Shown in pieces: positions 1 to 6,693 of a stretch of DNA of 27,814 nucleotides. The notes beneath the pieces were generated by a model. The model had not been told where the DNA came from. It made no database searches and was given only the letters and a program-made list of their open reading frames with translations. Within the stretch, counting starts at the first letter, position 1; each line of letters starts with the position of its first letter. Source of the DNA: Actinomycetota bacterium (GTDB lineage Bacteria; Actinomycetota; Acidimicrobiia; Acidimicrobiales; Microtrichaceae); contig SXMI01000196.1 in assembly GCA_005777415.1 (NCBI GenBank), positions 1 to 27,814 of the forward strand, in the 5' to 3' direction. A program made the position numbers and the translations under genes.

Positions 1-50
1 ATATGCATGTAGCTCGCACCACAAAGCAGGCAATGAGGCGGGGTCGGCGG

Positions 51-542
51 TCAGTGGCGGGGGCGGCGGTCCCGCTCGGGATCCACGACGACGAACCGGG
101 GGTCGATCTCGCCGGTGGCGAGCGGTCGCATCAGCAGGTCGGCTGCGGTCCACAGCGTTCGTGACGGTGGGAAGAAGGCGAGCGGCCCGAGCAGCGCGAT
201 CGCCACCTCGGCCCCCAGGAGCGGCCCGAGCGGGACGTCCGGGTAGAACAGGATGCTGCCGCCGAGCAGGACGAGGAGCATGACGGTGAACACCACGGTC
301 GTGTTCAGGCCGAGCGAACCGATCCAGTGGCCCTCGACCCGCTCGAAGCGCAACGTGCAGGTCGGGCAACGGTCCGTCATGGCGAACCAGTTGCGGAACA
401 CGTGTCGTCCCCCGCACGCCGGGCAGCGGATGAACAACCCGCGCCAGAGGAGCGTCGACGGCCGCACGCCGAGCTGGACGGGGGTGGGGACCTGCGGGCG
501 GGGTCGGCGCCGTGGGCTCGGTGAGCTGGGGGCCGGATCCAC
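51..542 (-). CDS. DUF983 family zinc-ribbon membrane protein
   Basis: A 163-residue protein with two CxxC pairs (C40-C43 and C59-C62) forming a likely zinc ribbon near the N-terminus. Two hydrophobic segments follow, at about residues 79-100 and 105-125. The order 'RCPxCG...F......C..C...F' followed by two membrane helices is the signature of the DUF983 family, whose biochemical role is not established. The first 30 residues are Pro/Arg-rich and may be untranslated or disordered. The start used is a GTG at 542 with no clear ribosome binding site, so a later start is possible. It lies 9 bases downstream of the stop of the next co-oriented gene and is probably cotranscribed with it. Confidence 0.8.
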   Translation of the reverse strand: MDPAPSSPSPRRRPRPQVPTPVQLGVRPSTLLWRGLFIRCPACGGRHVFRNWFAMTDRCPTCTLRFERVEGHWIGSLGLNTTVVFTVMLLVLLGGSILFYPDVPLGPLLGAEVAIALLGPLAFFPPSRTLWTAADLLMRPLATGEIDPRFVVVDPERDRRPRH

Positions 543-551
543 ACCGAGACG

Positions 552-1106
552 CTACGTCGTCGCGGCCGCCCGCCCGTCCTCGGGCTGCTCCCCGACGAGT
601 CGCTGCAGGTCTTCCACATCCTGGAGTCGACTGGACGCCGCCAGCCGGGCGGGCCACTGCGTCGGTGAGCTTCCGAGTAGCGCCACGGTCGAGCCGTCCC
701 GGCGGATCAGCACGAACAGTCGCCACAGGCCTCGCTGCACCCTGGCCTGGTCGACCTCGTCGAGGGGAACCTCGAGGCGTCGCCACCAGGCGACGACGTC
801 GACCACACGGGGCGCAGGCCCGTCGTCCCGGACGTCGACGAAGCACCCGCGAGCCAGCACCAGGGCCCCCGTACCGAGGGCGCACGGGACGGCGACCCAC
901 AACCACCACCCGCCCGTCCGGTTCCCGGCGTCCCAGGCTGCCCAGCTGGCCGCCGCCACCGCCGCGCCGAGGAGGGCCACCGCGGCGACGAGCAGCGGAG
1001 CCGCCACGATGCTGGGTCGTCGGATCCTGACCCGAACCGCTGCGCCGTCCACGTCGACGACGCTACCGGCCGACTCCTCACCGGATTCCAACCCGCTTCC
1101 GGGCAC
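552..1106 (-). CDS. Membrane protein with PH-like C-terminal region
   Basis: About 184 residues if started at the GTG at 1106. Two strongly hydrophobic helices occupy roughly the first half. They are followed by a Trp/Arg-rich region with alternating hydrophobic residues and the phrase 'WWRRLEVPLDEVDQ', then 'LFVLIRRDGSTVALLG', a layout resembling bacterial PH (bPH) domain membrane proteins. No catalytic motif is visible. The frame stays open to a TTG at 1148, but that would overlap the divergent response-regulator start at 1135, so the shorter start is preferred; neither has a good Shine-Dalgarno. Function unknown. The PH assignment rests on pattern only. Confidence 0.6.
   Translation of the reverse strand: MPGSGLESGEESAGSVVDVDGAAVRVRIRRPSIVAAPLLVAAVALLGAAVAAASWAAWDAGNRTGGWWLWVAVPCALGTGALVLARGCFVDVRDDGPAPRVVDVVAWWRRLEVPLDEVDQARVQRGLWRLFVLIRRDGSTVALLGSSPTQWPARLAASSRLQDVEDLQRLVGEQPEDGRAAATT
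1075..1093 (+). promoter_or_regulatory. Possible degenerate response-regulator operator
   Basis: TCCTCACC (1075-1082) and TTCCAACC (1086-1093) lie 11 bp apart, start to start. They resemble the cleaner pair at 3234-3252 (consensus YTCTCACC) with 7/8 and 6/8 matches. The site sits just upstream of the response-regulator gene, where autoregulation would place it. It is weak and could be chance. Confidence 0.25.
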
Positions 1107-1134
1107 AATGACGGGCGACCACGGAGGCCACCAG

Positions 1135-1842
1135 GTGTATCCAGCCAACAGCGCGGCGCCCGCCCGGATCCTCGTCGCCGACGACGACCGGGCGATCCGG
1201 GAGTCGCTCGAGCGACTCCTGCAGCTCGAGGGGCATCAGCCGACCACGGCCAAGGACGGTGCGGTCGCCCTCGAGCTCGCCCGGACCCGCACCTTCGACC
1301 TGGTGGTGCTCGACCTCATGATGCCGAGCGTCGACGGCCTCACGGTCTGTCGTGTGCTCCGCAGCGAGGGCGACACGACGCCGATCATCATGCTGACGGC
1401 CCGCACCGAGACCTCGGACCGCGTCGCCGGCCTGGACGCCGGGGCGGATGACTACCTCCCCAAGCCGTTCGACCCGCCCGAGTTGCTGGCCCGGATCCGG
1501 GCCCTGCTCCGTCGGTCCCGACCGGCGACCGGAGCAACGGCCGAAGTCGTCGAGGTGGCCGACCTACGGCTCGATCCGGCGGCACGACAGGTGTGGCGCT
1601 CCGGCGAGGAGCTGGCGCTCTCCAAGACCGAGTTCGACCTGCTCGAGCTGCTGGCGGTCAACGCCGGAGTGGTCCTGGAGCGCAGCCGCATCTACGACGA
1701 GATCTGGGGCTACGACTTCGGGCCGGACTCCAAGAACCTCGCCGTGTACATCTCGTACCTGCGCCGCAAGGTCGATGAGGGCCACGATCTGAAGCTGATC
1801 CACACGGTGCGCGGCGTCGGCTACTCGCTCCGGGCAGGCTGA
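1135..1842 (+). CDS. OmpR/PhoB-family response regulator (MprA-like)
   Basis: 235 residues, the normal length for the family. The receiver domain shows the acidic pocket D16-D18, the phosphoacceptor D60 in 'VVLDLMMP', the conserved 'MLTAR', and the Lys of 'DYLPKPF'. The C-terminal winged helix is complete, ending in 'YISYLRRKVDEG...LIHTVRGVGYSLR'. I choose the GTG at 1135 because CGGAGG (1122-1127) lies 7 bases before it. The reading frame is open far upstream, and an ATG at 1108 lacks such a site. The histidine-kinase gene starts 4 bases after its stop, so the two form one operon. It most likely controls the secreted-protein gene at 3326 through the tandem repeat at 3234-3252. The closest functional analogue I recognise is mycobacterial MprA, but orthology is not proven. 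Confidence 0.95.
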   Translation: MYPANSAAPARILVADDDRAIRESLERLLQLEGHQPTTAKDGAVALELARTRTFDLVVLDLMMPSVDGLTVCRVLRSEGDTTPIIMLTARTETSDRVAGLDAGADDYLPKPFDPPELLARIRALLRRSRPATGATAEVVEVADLRLDPAARQVWRSGEELALSKTEFDLLELLAVNAGVVLERSRIYDEIWGYDFGPDSKNLAVYISYLRRKVDEGHDLKLIHTVRGVGYSLRAG

Positions 1843-1846
1843 GCGG

Positions 1847-3217
1847 GTGAGCCTGCGGCTGAAGCTGGTCCTGGCGCTCGTGGTGTTGACGACGGGCGCA
1901 ACGGTGGTCGTCGGGGTGTCGTCGTACCGGAGCACCCGGGCGGAGTTGATGACCGAGATCGACCGCTCACTCGAGAACGCGGTGGAGCCGCTCCGCGGTC
2001 GACTCCGTCAGGAGATCGAACGGTCACGACGCCCCGACGACCGGGTGCCCCCGGGGCAGTTCCGGGCGCAGACCGACGTCCAGGCGCTCGTCGTGGGCGA
2101 GGACGGCACCCGGGTCGACCTGACCGACGACGGGATCGGCGTCCAACAGGTGACCCTCGACCTGCTCGACGACCCGACGGCGGCCCGGTCCTTCGACACG
2201 GTGCGGGTGGACGACGTGTCCTACCGGGTGCTGGCCACCCGACTGCGGGCTCCGGCCGTCCTGCAGGCGGCCCGCAGCACGGAGGAGATCGACCGGGTGC
2301 TCGGGGCGCTGCGGACGCGGTCGCTGCTGGTCGGCTTGGTGGTCGCGGCGGTGGCCGCCGCCGTCGGAGCGGTGCTGGCGCGCCAGCTCACCCGCCCGCT
2401 CGAGACCCTGGCGACCGCGGCCGAGACCGTGGGCGCCACCGGCCGGCTCGACGAACGGGTGCCCGAGTCGGGGGGTCCCGAGGTCGGGCGACTCGGGTCG
2501 TCGTTCAACAGGATGCTCGCCGCGCTGGAGCGATCCCGAGCCGCCCAGCAGCAGCTCGTCCAGGACGCCGGCCACGAGCTGCGAACGCCACTGACGAGCC
2601 TGCGCACGAACGTCTACGCGCTGCGGCACGGCGACTCGATGTCGGTCGAGGACCGGGCCCGGCTGCTCGACGACCTGGAGTCCGAGACCCAGGAGCTGAG
2701 CGCCATCGTGGACGAGATCGTCGAGGTGGCGACCGACGCCCGGAGCGACGAGCCGATGGAGCCGGTGGCGCTCGGTGAGCTGGTCCGGCGGGTCGCCGCC
2801 AGGGCCAGGCAACGAACCGGCCGGCCGGTCGTCGTCGCGGCCGACGACACGGTGGTGATGGGCCGGCCGAGGGCGCTCGAGCGGGTCGTCACGAACCTGC
2901 TCGGCAATGCCGCCAAGTTCGACACGACCGGTGGGCAGATCGATGTGCAGGTCCGAGCCGGCGTCCTCGTCGTGGCCGACCACGGTCCGGGGTTCGACCC
3001 CGCCGACCTGCCCCGGGTCTTCGACCGGTTCCACCGGGCGGACTCGGCCCGGAGTCTGCCCGGCTCGGGTCTCGGCCTGGCGATCGTCCGGGACCTGGTC
3101 GAGGCGCACGGCGGGACGGTGGCGGCGGCGAACGCGCCCGACGGCGGCGCCATGGTGCGGGTGGTCCTGCCGGTGGTCGAGCCGGGTCCGCCGGGCTCCG
3201 CCGCAGCGAGACCCTGA
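1847..3217 (+). CDS. Membrane sensor histidine kinase (MprB-like)
   Basis: 456 residues. Transmembrane helix 1 spans about 6-25, an extracytoplasmic sensor region about 26-157, helix 2 about 158-178 and a HAMP linker about 179-231. The HisKA domain carries phosphoacceptor H243 in 'DAGHELRTPLTSLRTN', a phrase typical of MprB/PrrB-type actinobacterial kinases. The HATPase domain has the N-box 'VVTNLLGNAAKF', the G1 box 'DHGPGF' and the G2 box 'GSGLGLAIVRDLV'. It starts with GTG at 1847, 4 bases after the response-regulator stop. It presumably senses an envelope signal and phosphorylates D60 of its partner. The sensor region has no recognised ligand domain, so the signal is unknown. Confidence 0.95.
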   Translation: MSLRLKLVLALVVLTTGATVVVGVSSYRSTRAELMTEIDRSLENAVEPLRGRLRQEIERSRRPDDRVPPGQFRAQTDVQALVVGEDGTRVDLTDDGIGVQQVTLDLLDDPTAARSFDTVRVDDVSYRVLATRLRAPAVLQAARSTEEIDRVLGALRTRSLLVGLVVAAVAAAVGAVLARQLTRPLETLATAAETVGATGRLDERVPESGGPEVGRLGSSFNRMLAALERSRAAQQQLVQDAGHELRTPLTSLRTNVYALRHGDSMSVEDRARLLDDLESETQELSAIVDEIVEVATDARSDEPMEPVALGELVRRVAARARQRTGRPVVVAADDTVVMGRPRALERVVTNLLGNAAKFDTTGGQIDVQVRAGVLVVADHGPGFDPADLPRVFDRFHRADSARSLPGSGLGLAIVRDLVEAHGGTVAAANAPDGGAMVRVVLPVVEPGPPGSAAARP

Positions 3218-3233
3218 GCGGCCCCTCCGCAGG

Positions 3234-3252
3234 TTCTCACCCTGCTCTCACC
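3234..3252 (+). promoter_or_regulatory. Tandem operator for an OmpR-type regulator
   Basis: TTCTCACC (3234-3241) and CTCTCACC (3245-3252) are direct repeats 11 bp apart, one helical turn. This is the arrangement bound head-to-tail by OmpR/PhoB-family dimers. It lies 74 bases upstream of the secreted-protein gene and 16 bases after the kinase stop. The regulator is inferred to be the adjacent MprA-like protein. Confidence 0.55.
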
Positions 3253-3325
3253 CCGTCCTGAGCACGATGGAACCCGCAGCGCGCATCGTGGATCCCGTCA
3301 ACACCCCCCACGAACAGGAGACATC

Positions 3326-3994
3326 GTGAACGACACCACCAGCACCCCCACCAAGCGACCCGGCCGCCTGCGGACCATGGTCGTGGCCGGTGGCCTGACC
3401 GCCGGTTTGCTCGGCGGCGGCATCGCCGGGCTGACGCTCGGCACCTCTGCCGTCTCGGGCGCCCAGGACGACACCACCACCACGGCTCCCGCCCAGCCGC
3501 CGGCCGAGGGTCAGGGCCGACCCGACCCGACCCAGCGGATCCAGGACATCCTGGCCCCGTTGGTCGCAGCCGGCACGATCGACCAGGCCCAGGCTGACGC
3601 CGTCACCCAGGCCTTGGTCGCCGCCCGACCGGAGCGGGGCGAGGGTCCGGGGCGCGGTGGGCACGGACCCGGCGGCCACGGCGCCGCCCGGAAGTCGCTC
3701 GCGGCGGCGGCCACGGCGCTCGGCATGACCGAGCAGGAGCTCGGCACGCAGCTCCGGGACGGCAGGACGATCGCGCAGGTCGCCCAAGAGCGTGGCGTCG
3801 ACGTGCAGGTCGTGATCGACGCCCTGGTCGCCGAGTTCAAGGCCCACCTCGACGAGGAGGTCGCCAGCGGCGAGCACACCCAGGAGGAGGCCGACCAGAA
3901 GCTGGCGAAGGCCACGGAGCGGATCACCGATCTGGTGAACAACGGCCGCCCCGAGGGTGGCCGAGGCCCCGGCGGTCGCGGTCAGGGCGACTGA
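3326..3994 (+). CDS. Secreted protein with paired helical LGMTEQEL-type repeats
   Basis: 222 residues. The N-terminus has basic residues followed by a hydrophobic, Gly-rich segment (about 17-42) ending in 'SAVSGAQ', a likely Sec signal with an Ala-type cleavage site. The mature part has a Thr/Pro/Gln-rich linker and a short helical region. A Gly/His-rich spacer ('GRGGHGPGGHG') follows, then a conserved block 'LGMTEQELGTQLRDGRTI' leading into 'LVAEFKAHLDEEVASGEHT'. Similar blocks recur in many actinobacterial exported proteins of unknown function. The start is GTG at 3326 with AGGAG (3316-3320) ahead of it. Its position behind the operator at 3234-3252 suggests it is the main target of the two-component system, perhaps an envelope-stress protein. 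The His/Gly spacer could bind metal, which is speculative. Confidence 0.85.
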   Translation: MNDTTSTPTKRPGRLRTMVVAGGLTAGLLGGGIAGLTLGTSAVSGAQDDTTTTAPAQPPAEGQGRPDPTQRIQDILAPLVAAGTIDQAQADAVTQALVAARPERGEGPGRGGHGPGGHGAARKSLAAAATALGMTEQELGTQLRDGRTIAQVAQERGVDVQVVIDALVAEFKAHLDEEVASGEHTQEEADQKLAKATERITDLVNNGRPEGGRGPGGRGQGD

Positions 3995-4020
3995 CCCGCA
4001 GCCGACTCACATCCCCCCGC

Positions 4021-4052
4021 ACGATGGCTCGGCCGAACGGCCGGGCCATCGT
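4021..4052 (+). terminator. GC-rich hairpin terminator
   Basis: Arms 4021-4035 and 4038-4052 pair over 15 positions with one G-T wobble, starting ACGATGG and ending CCATCGT. There is no T-tract, which is common for actinobacterial hairpin terminators. It lies 26 bases after the secreted-protein stop and before the promoter of the crotonase gene. Confidence 0.7.
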
Positions 4053-4084
4053 CGCGTCCGCAGGCCCGAGGTCGCCCGGGGCGG

Positions 4085-4090
4085 TAGGTT
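4085..4090 (+). promoter_or_regulatory. -10 box for a leaderless transcript
   Basis: TAGGTT fits TANNNT and ends 6 bases before the ATG at 4097. No Shine-Dalgarno is present, so transcription probably starts at or next to the initiation codon. No convincing -35 element is visible. Confidence 0.45.
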
Positions 4091-4096
4091 CGGCCC

Positions 4097-4885
4097 ATGA
4101 CCGACACCGGCGGACGGATCCGACTGGAGATCGACGGCGCCATCGCCACGATCGTCAACGACAACCCGGACAAGCACAATGCGTTCGACGACGGCATGGA
4201 CGCCCAGTTGTTCGAGGCGCTGGCCGAGCTGCGAGGCCGGAGCGACATCCGCGCTGTCGTGTGGCGCGGCGAGGGGAAGTCGTGGTCGTCGGGTCGGGAC
4301 GTGGGATCGATCGGGACGAACCTCACCGAGCTGACCCACCACGAGCTGATGACGCGGGGGATCCGCGGGATCCAGCAGCTCTGGGAGCTCGAGGCCCCGG
4401 TGATCGTGGCGATCCACGGGTGGGCGATCGGCGGGTCGTTCCAGCGGGCGCTGCTCTGCGACGTGCGGATCGCCAGCGAGGACGCCCGCTTCATGCTGCC
4501 CGAGGTCGGCCACGGGGTGATCCCCGACACCGGTGGCGTGGCGGTGCTGCAGCAGATGGTCGGCCCCGGGCTGGTGGCCGACATGGTGCTGACCGGCCGC
4601 CGGCTGTCCGCCGAGGAGGCGCTCGGTCACGGGATCGTGTCGCGGGTCATGCCCCGGGACGAGCTCGAGTCGACCGCCCACGAGATGGCGGAGCGGATTG
4701 CCGCTGCGCCCGCCGTCACGGTGAAGCTCGCCCGGCGTGTCCTGTCACACCTGTCCCGTCCCGATGTCCGGGCGTCCATGGAGGACGAGCTGATCTACCA
4801 GACCTTCCTGAACCGCAGTGACGACTACGCCGAGCTGCGGGCGGCTCGCGCCGAGGGGCGCGAGCCCAACTACCGGGGGAGCTGA
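4097..4885 (+). CDS. Enoyl-CoA hydratase/isomerase (crotonase) family protein
   Basis: 262 residues, the usual crotonase length. The oxyanion-hole strands are recognisable: 'SWSSGRDV' (62-69) and 'GWAIGGSFQRAL' (108-119). The acidic residue matching Glu164 of rat enoyl-CoA hydratase is present as E136 in 'FMLPEVGHGVIPDTGG'. The position of Glu144 is instead Gln116. Hydratases use both glutamates, whereas enoyl-CoA isomerases work with one, so an isomerase-type or other crotonase reaction on an acyl-CoA is more likely than hydration. Its stop overlaps the next start by one base (TGATG), so it is translated together with the dienoyl-CoA-reductase-like SDR. Together they suggest breakdown of unsaturated acyl chains. 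The exact substrate cannot be told from sequence. Confidence 0.9.
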   Translation: MTDTGGRIRLEIDGAIATIVNDNPDKHNAFDDGMDAQLFEALAELRGRSDIRAVVWRGEGKSWSSGRDVGSIGTNLTELTHHELMTRGIRGIQQLWELEAPVIVAIHGWAIGGSFQRALLCDVRIASEDARFMLPEVGHGVIPDTGGVAVLQQMVGPGLVADMVLTGRRLSAEEALGHGIVSRVMPRDELESTAHEMAERIAAAPAVTVKLARRVLSHLSRPDVRASMEDELIYQTFLNRSDDYAELRAARAEGREPNYRGS

Positions 4886-5775
4886 TGGACGATCGAGACG
4901 ACCTGCCGGGTATCCCGGCCCCACCCCCGGTGGGGGAGACGGCGCTGCGGCCCGGGACCTTCGACGGCACCTGCGTGGTGGTGACGGGCGGCGGGACCGG
5001 CTTGGGCAAGGCGATCGCCACCGAGTTCGGCCGTCTCGGCGCCGACGTCGTCGTGGCATCGCGCAAGGACGAGCACCTCGACGCCGGTCGCCAGGCGGTG
5101 GAGGCGACGGGGGCGCGGGCGCTGGCGGTGTCCTGCGACATCCGTGACGCCGACGCCGTGGCCGATCTGTTCGACCGGGCCACCGAGGCGTTCGGGATGC
5201 CCGGCGTGCTCGTCAACAACGCGGCGGCCAACTTCCCGGTCCCCGCAGAGGACATGTCGCCCAACGCCTGGCGGACGGTGCTGGACATCACGCTCACGGG
5301 GACGTTCCTCTGCGCCCGAGAGTTCGGTCGGCGCCACCTGGCGGCGGGCACGCCCGGGTCGATCGTCAACGTCGGGGCGACGTTCGCGTGGACGGGCGGG
5401 CCGGGCTTCGCCCACTCGTCGGCCGCCAAGGCCGGCGTGGTGAACCTGACGCAGACCCTGGCGGTCGAGTGGGGCCCCTACGGCATCCAGGTCAACTGCC
5501 TGGTCCCGGGGCTGATGCCGCACGAGGACATGACGGGCGACATCCGTTCCAGCCTGGATCGCACGCACGACAAGGACGTCTGCCAGCCGGCGCTGCGGGT
5601 CGGACAGCGCCAGGAGCTCGGCTGGGCCGCGACGTTCCTGGCGTCCCCGTACGCGCGGTTCATCACCGGGCACACGCTGGTGGTGGACGGCGCGAACTGG
5701 CAGCGCCGGTCCATGACGAACCCGCCGGTCGTGACGGTTCGCGACCAGATGGGCCTGGGGCCCTTCCAGGGCTGA
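4885..5775 (+). CDS. SDR oxidoreductase of the 2,4-dienoyl-CoA reductase type
   Basis: 296 residues. The Rossmann NADP(H) motif 'TGGGTGLG' (34-41) and 'NNAAANF' (111-117) are followed by 'SPNAWRTVLDITLTGTF', which closely resembles the mitochondrial 2,4-dienoyl-CoA reductase family ('NNAAGNF...SPNAW'). S178 and K182 align with Ser210 and Lys214 of human DECR1. However, the catalytic Tyr199 aligns with F167 and Asn148 aligns with T138. The enzyme may therefore use an altered mechanism or have another acyl-CoA substrate. An N-terminal extension of about 25 residues rich in Pro precedes the Rossmann fold. It is translationally coupled to the upstream crotonase. NADPH-dependent reduction of unsaturated acyl-CoA in the cytoplasm is the best guess. 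Confidence 0.88.
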   Translation: MDDRDDLPGIPAPPPVGETALRPGTFDGTCVVVTGGGTGLGKAIATEFGRLGADVVVASRKDEHLDAGRQAVEATGARALAVSCDIRDADAVADLFDRATEAFGMPGVLVNNAAANFPVPAEDMSPNAWRTVLDITLTGTFLCAREFGRRHLAAGTPGSIVNVGATFAWTGGPGFAHSSAAKAGVVNLTQTLAVEWGPYGIQVNCLVPGLMPHEDMTGDIRSSLDRTHDKDVCQPALRVGQRQELGWAATFLASPYARFITGHTLVVDGANWQRRSMTNPPVVTVRDQMGLGPFQG

Positions 5776-5804
5776 ACGTAGATGTCGACGCTGACAGGTG
5801 ACGG

Positions 5805-6605
5805 ATGAGTCGCCGGGACCGTCACGTCGTTGCATTGCAGGGGCGGTTGGGTAATCAACTCTTCCAACTGGCCTTCGCCCTCTGGCTGGTCGAACGCACT
5901 GGTCTCGACGTTGCGCTCGACTTCTCACGCTTGAAGCGGATCGACATCGAAGGACCTGCGTCCATGCGCTCGTGGATTGCAGAGCAGCCGATTGCCGCAG
6001 GTCGGCGTTGGCCGACCCCGGGTGGACGGTTCGGCCCCATTGGAGCTTGGTTGAGACAGGCGGTCGGTCCGGGCAGAGTCGTCATGGACGACACGTCGTC
6101 GGGGACCGTGCCGGAGCAACCGCCACCGGCGTGGTGGATCGGCTACTGGCAGCAAGTCCGCTTCGCCGAGGTCTCCCTGAGTCGCTTTCGGCAGTGGTTC
6201 AGGGTCGACGAGATGCCGTCCGACGAGGTCATCAGGGTGCACGTCAGGCGTGGGGACTTCACCCGCCTCGGTCGGAACTCACCGATCGACTGGTACGAGC
6301 GAGCCATCGATCGGGCCCGTTCCGCAACCGGCGTCGAGCTGGTCGAGTTCGTCAGCGACGATCGAAGCTGGTGCGAGAACAAGCTCGTACCCCGTCTGAG
6401 CGATGCCGTCGTTGCTCCCCCCGGCGATGCGACGTCGGACCTCGTTCGGCTCGCCCGGGCGCGATCGCTGGTGTGTTCCGACAGCACGTTCTCCTGGTGG
6501 GCGGCGTATCTCGGCGATCCAGTCGTTGTCATCTCCGAGACGGCCCCAAACCTGCGGGATCTCGTGGCTGAGCTCGACGATCGACGATGGTTGCTGGTGT
6601 CCTGA
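5805..6605 (+). CDS. Glycosyltransferase family 11 (alpha-1,2-fucosyltransferase-like)
   Basis: 266 residues. The N-terminal 'GRLGNQLFQLAFAL' (13-26) is the family 11 opening motif. 'HVRRGDF' (146-152) is the GDP-fucose-binding motif I, and 'CSDSTFSWWAAYLG' (224-237) is the conserved C-terminal block. GT11 enzymes transfer fucose in alpha-1,2 linkage to surface glycans; the acceptor here is unknown. The ATG at 5805 is preceded by a modest AGGTGACGG. It lies 29 bases after the SDR stop but looks unrelated to it. Third codon positions carry more A/T than in flanking genes, as in the following FkbM gene, suggesting that the two were acquired together. No fucose-synthesis genes are nearby. Confidence 0.88.
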   Translation: MSRRDRHVVALQGRLGNQLFQLAFALWLVERTGLDVALDFSRLKRIDIEGPASMRSWIAEQPIAAGRRWPTPGGRFGPIGAWLRQAVGPGRVVMDDTSSGTVPEQPPPAWWIGYWQQVRFAEVSLSRFRQWFRVDEMPSDEVIRVHVRRGDFTRLGRNSPIDWYERAIDRARSATGVELVEFVSDDRSWCENKLVPRLSDAVVAPPGDATSDLVRLARARSLVCSDSTFSWWAAYLGDPVVVISETAPNLRDLVAELDDRRWLLVS

Positions 6606-6651
6606 CCACGCGGTGTTGGTCCCTCGAACCGGACCACCGGTTGCCGGTTGC

Positions 6652-6657
6652 TAGCGT
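6652..6657 (+). promoter_or_regulatory. -10 box before a 9-codon leader ORF
   Basis: TAGCGT fits TANNNT and ends 6 bases before an ATG at 6664, the spacing seen for leaderless genes in this window. No -35 is evident. Confidence 0.4.
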
Positions 6658-6663
6658 GAGCCG

Positions 6664-6693
6664 ATGGCCAGAACGGTGAACCGGTCACTGTGA
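6664..6693 (+). CDS. Putative 9-residue leader peptide
   Basis: ATG at 6664 opens a 9-codon frame encoding MARTVNRSL and stops with TGA at 6691-6693. The stop overlaps the GTG start of the FkbM gene as GTGA (6690-6693). With the TAGCGT box immediately upstream, this fits a leaderless short ORF whose termination reinitiates ribosomes on the next gene. No amino-acid bias suggestive of attenuation is seen. It is too short for any homology argument. Confidence 0.35.
   Translation: MARTVNRSL

Noticed and set aside
1..50. A/T-richer left edge with ATGCAT
   Set aside because: Too short and at the window border; no gene or signal can be supported.
253..1134. N-terminal extension of the response regulator
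   Set aside because: Low-complexity translation antisense to two real genes; a good ribosome binding site marks the start at 1135.
3640..3685. Gly/His-rich repeat in the secreted protein as a possible DNA repeat
   Set aside because: Short, imperfect and in frame; a protein-level linker rather than a DNA repeat element.
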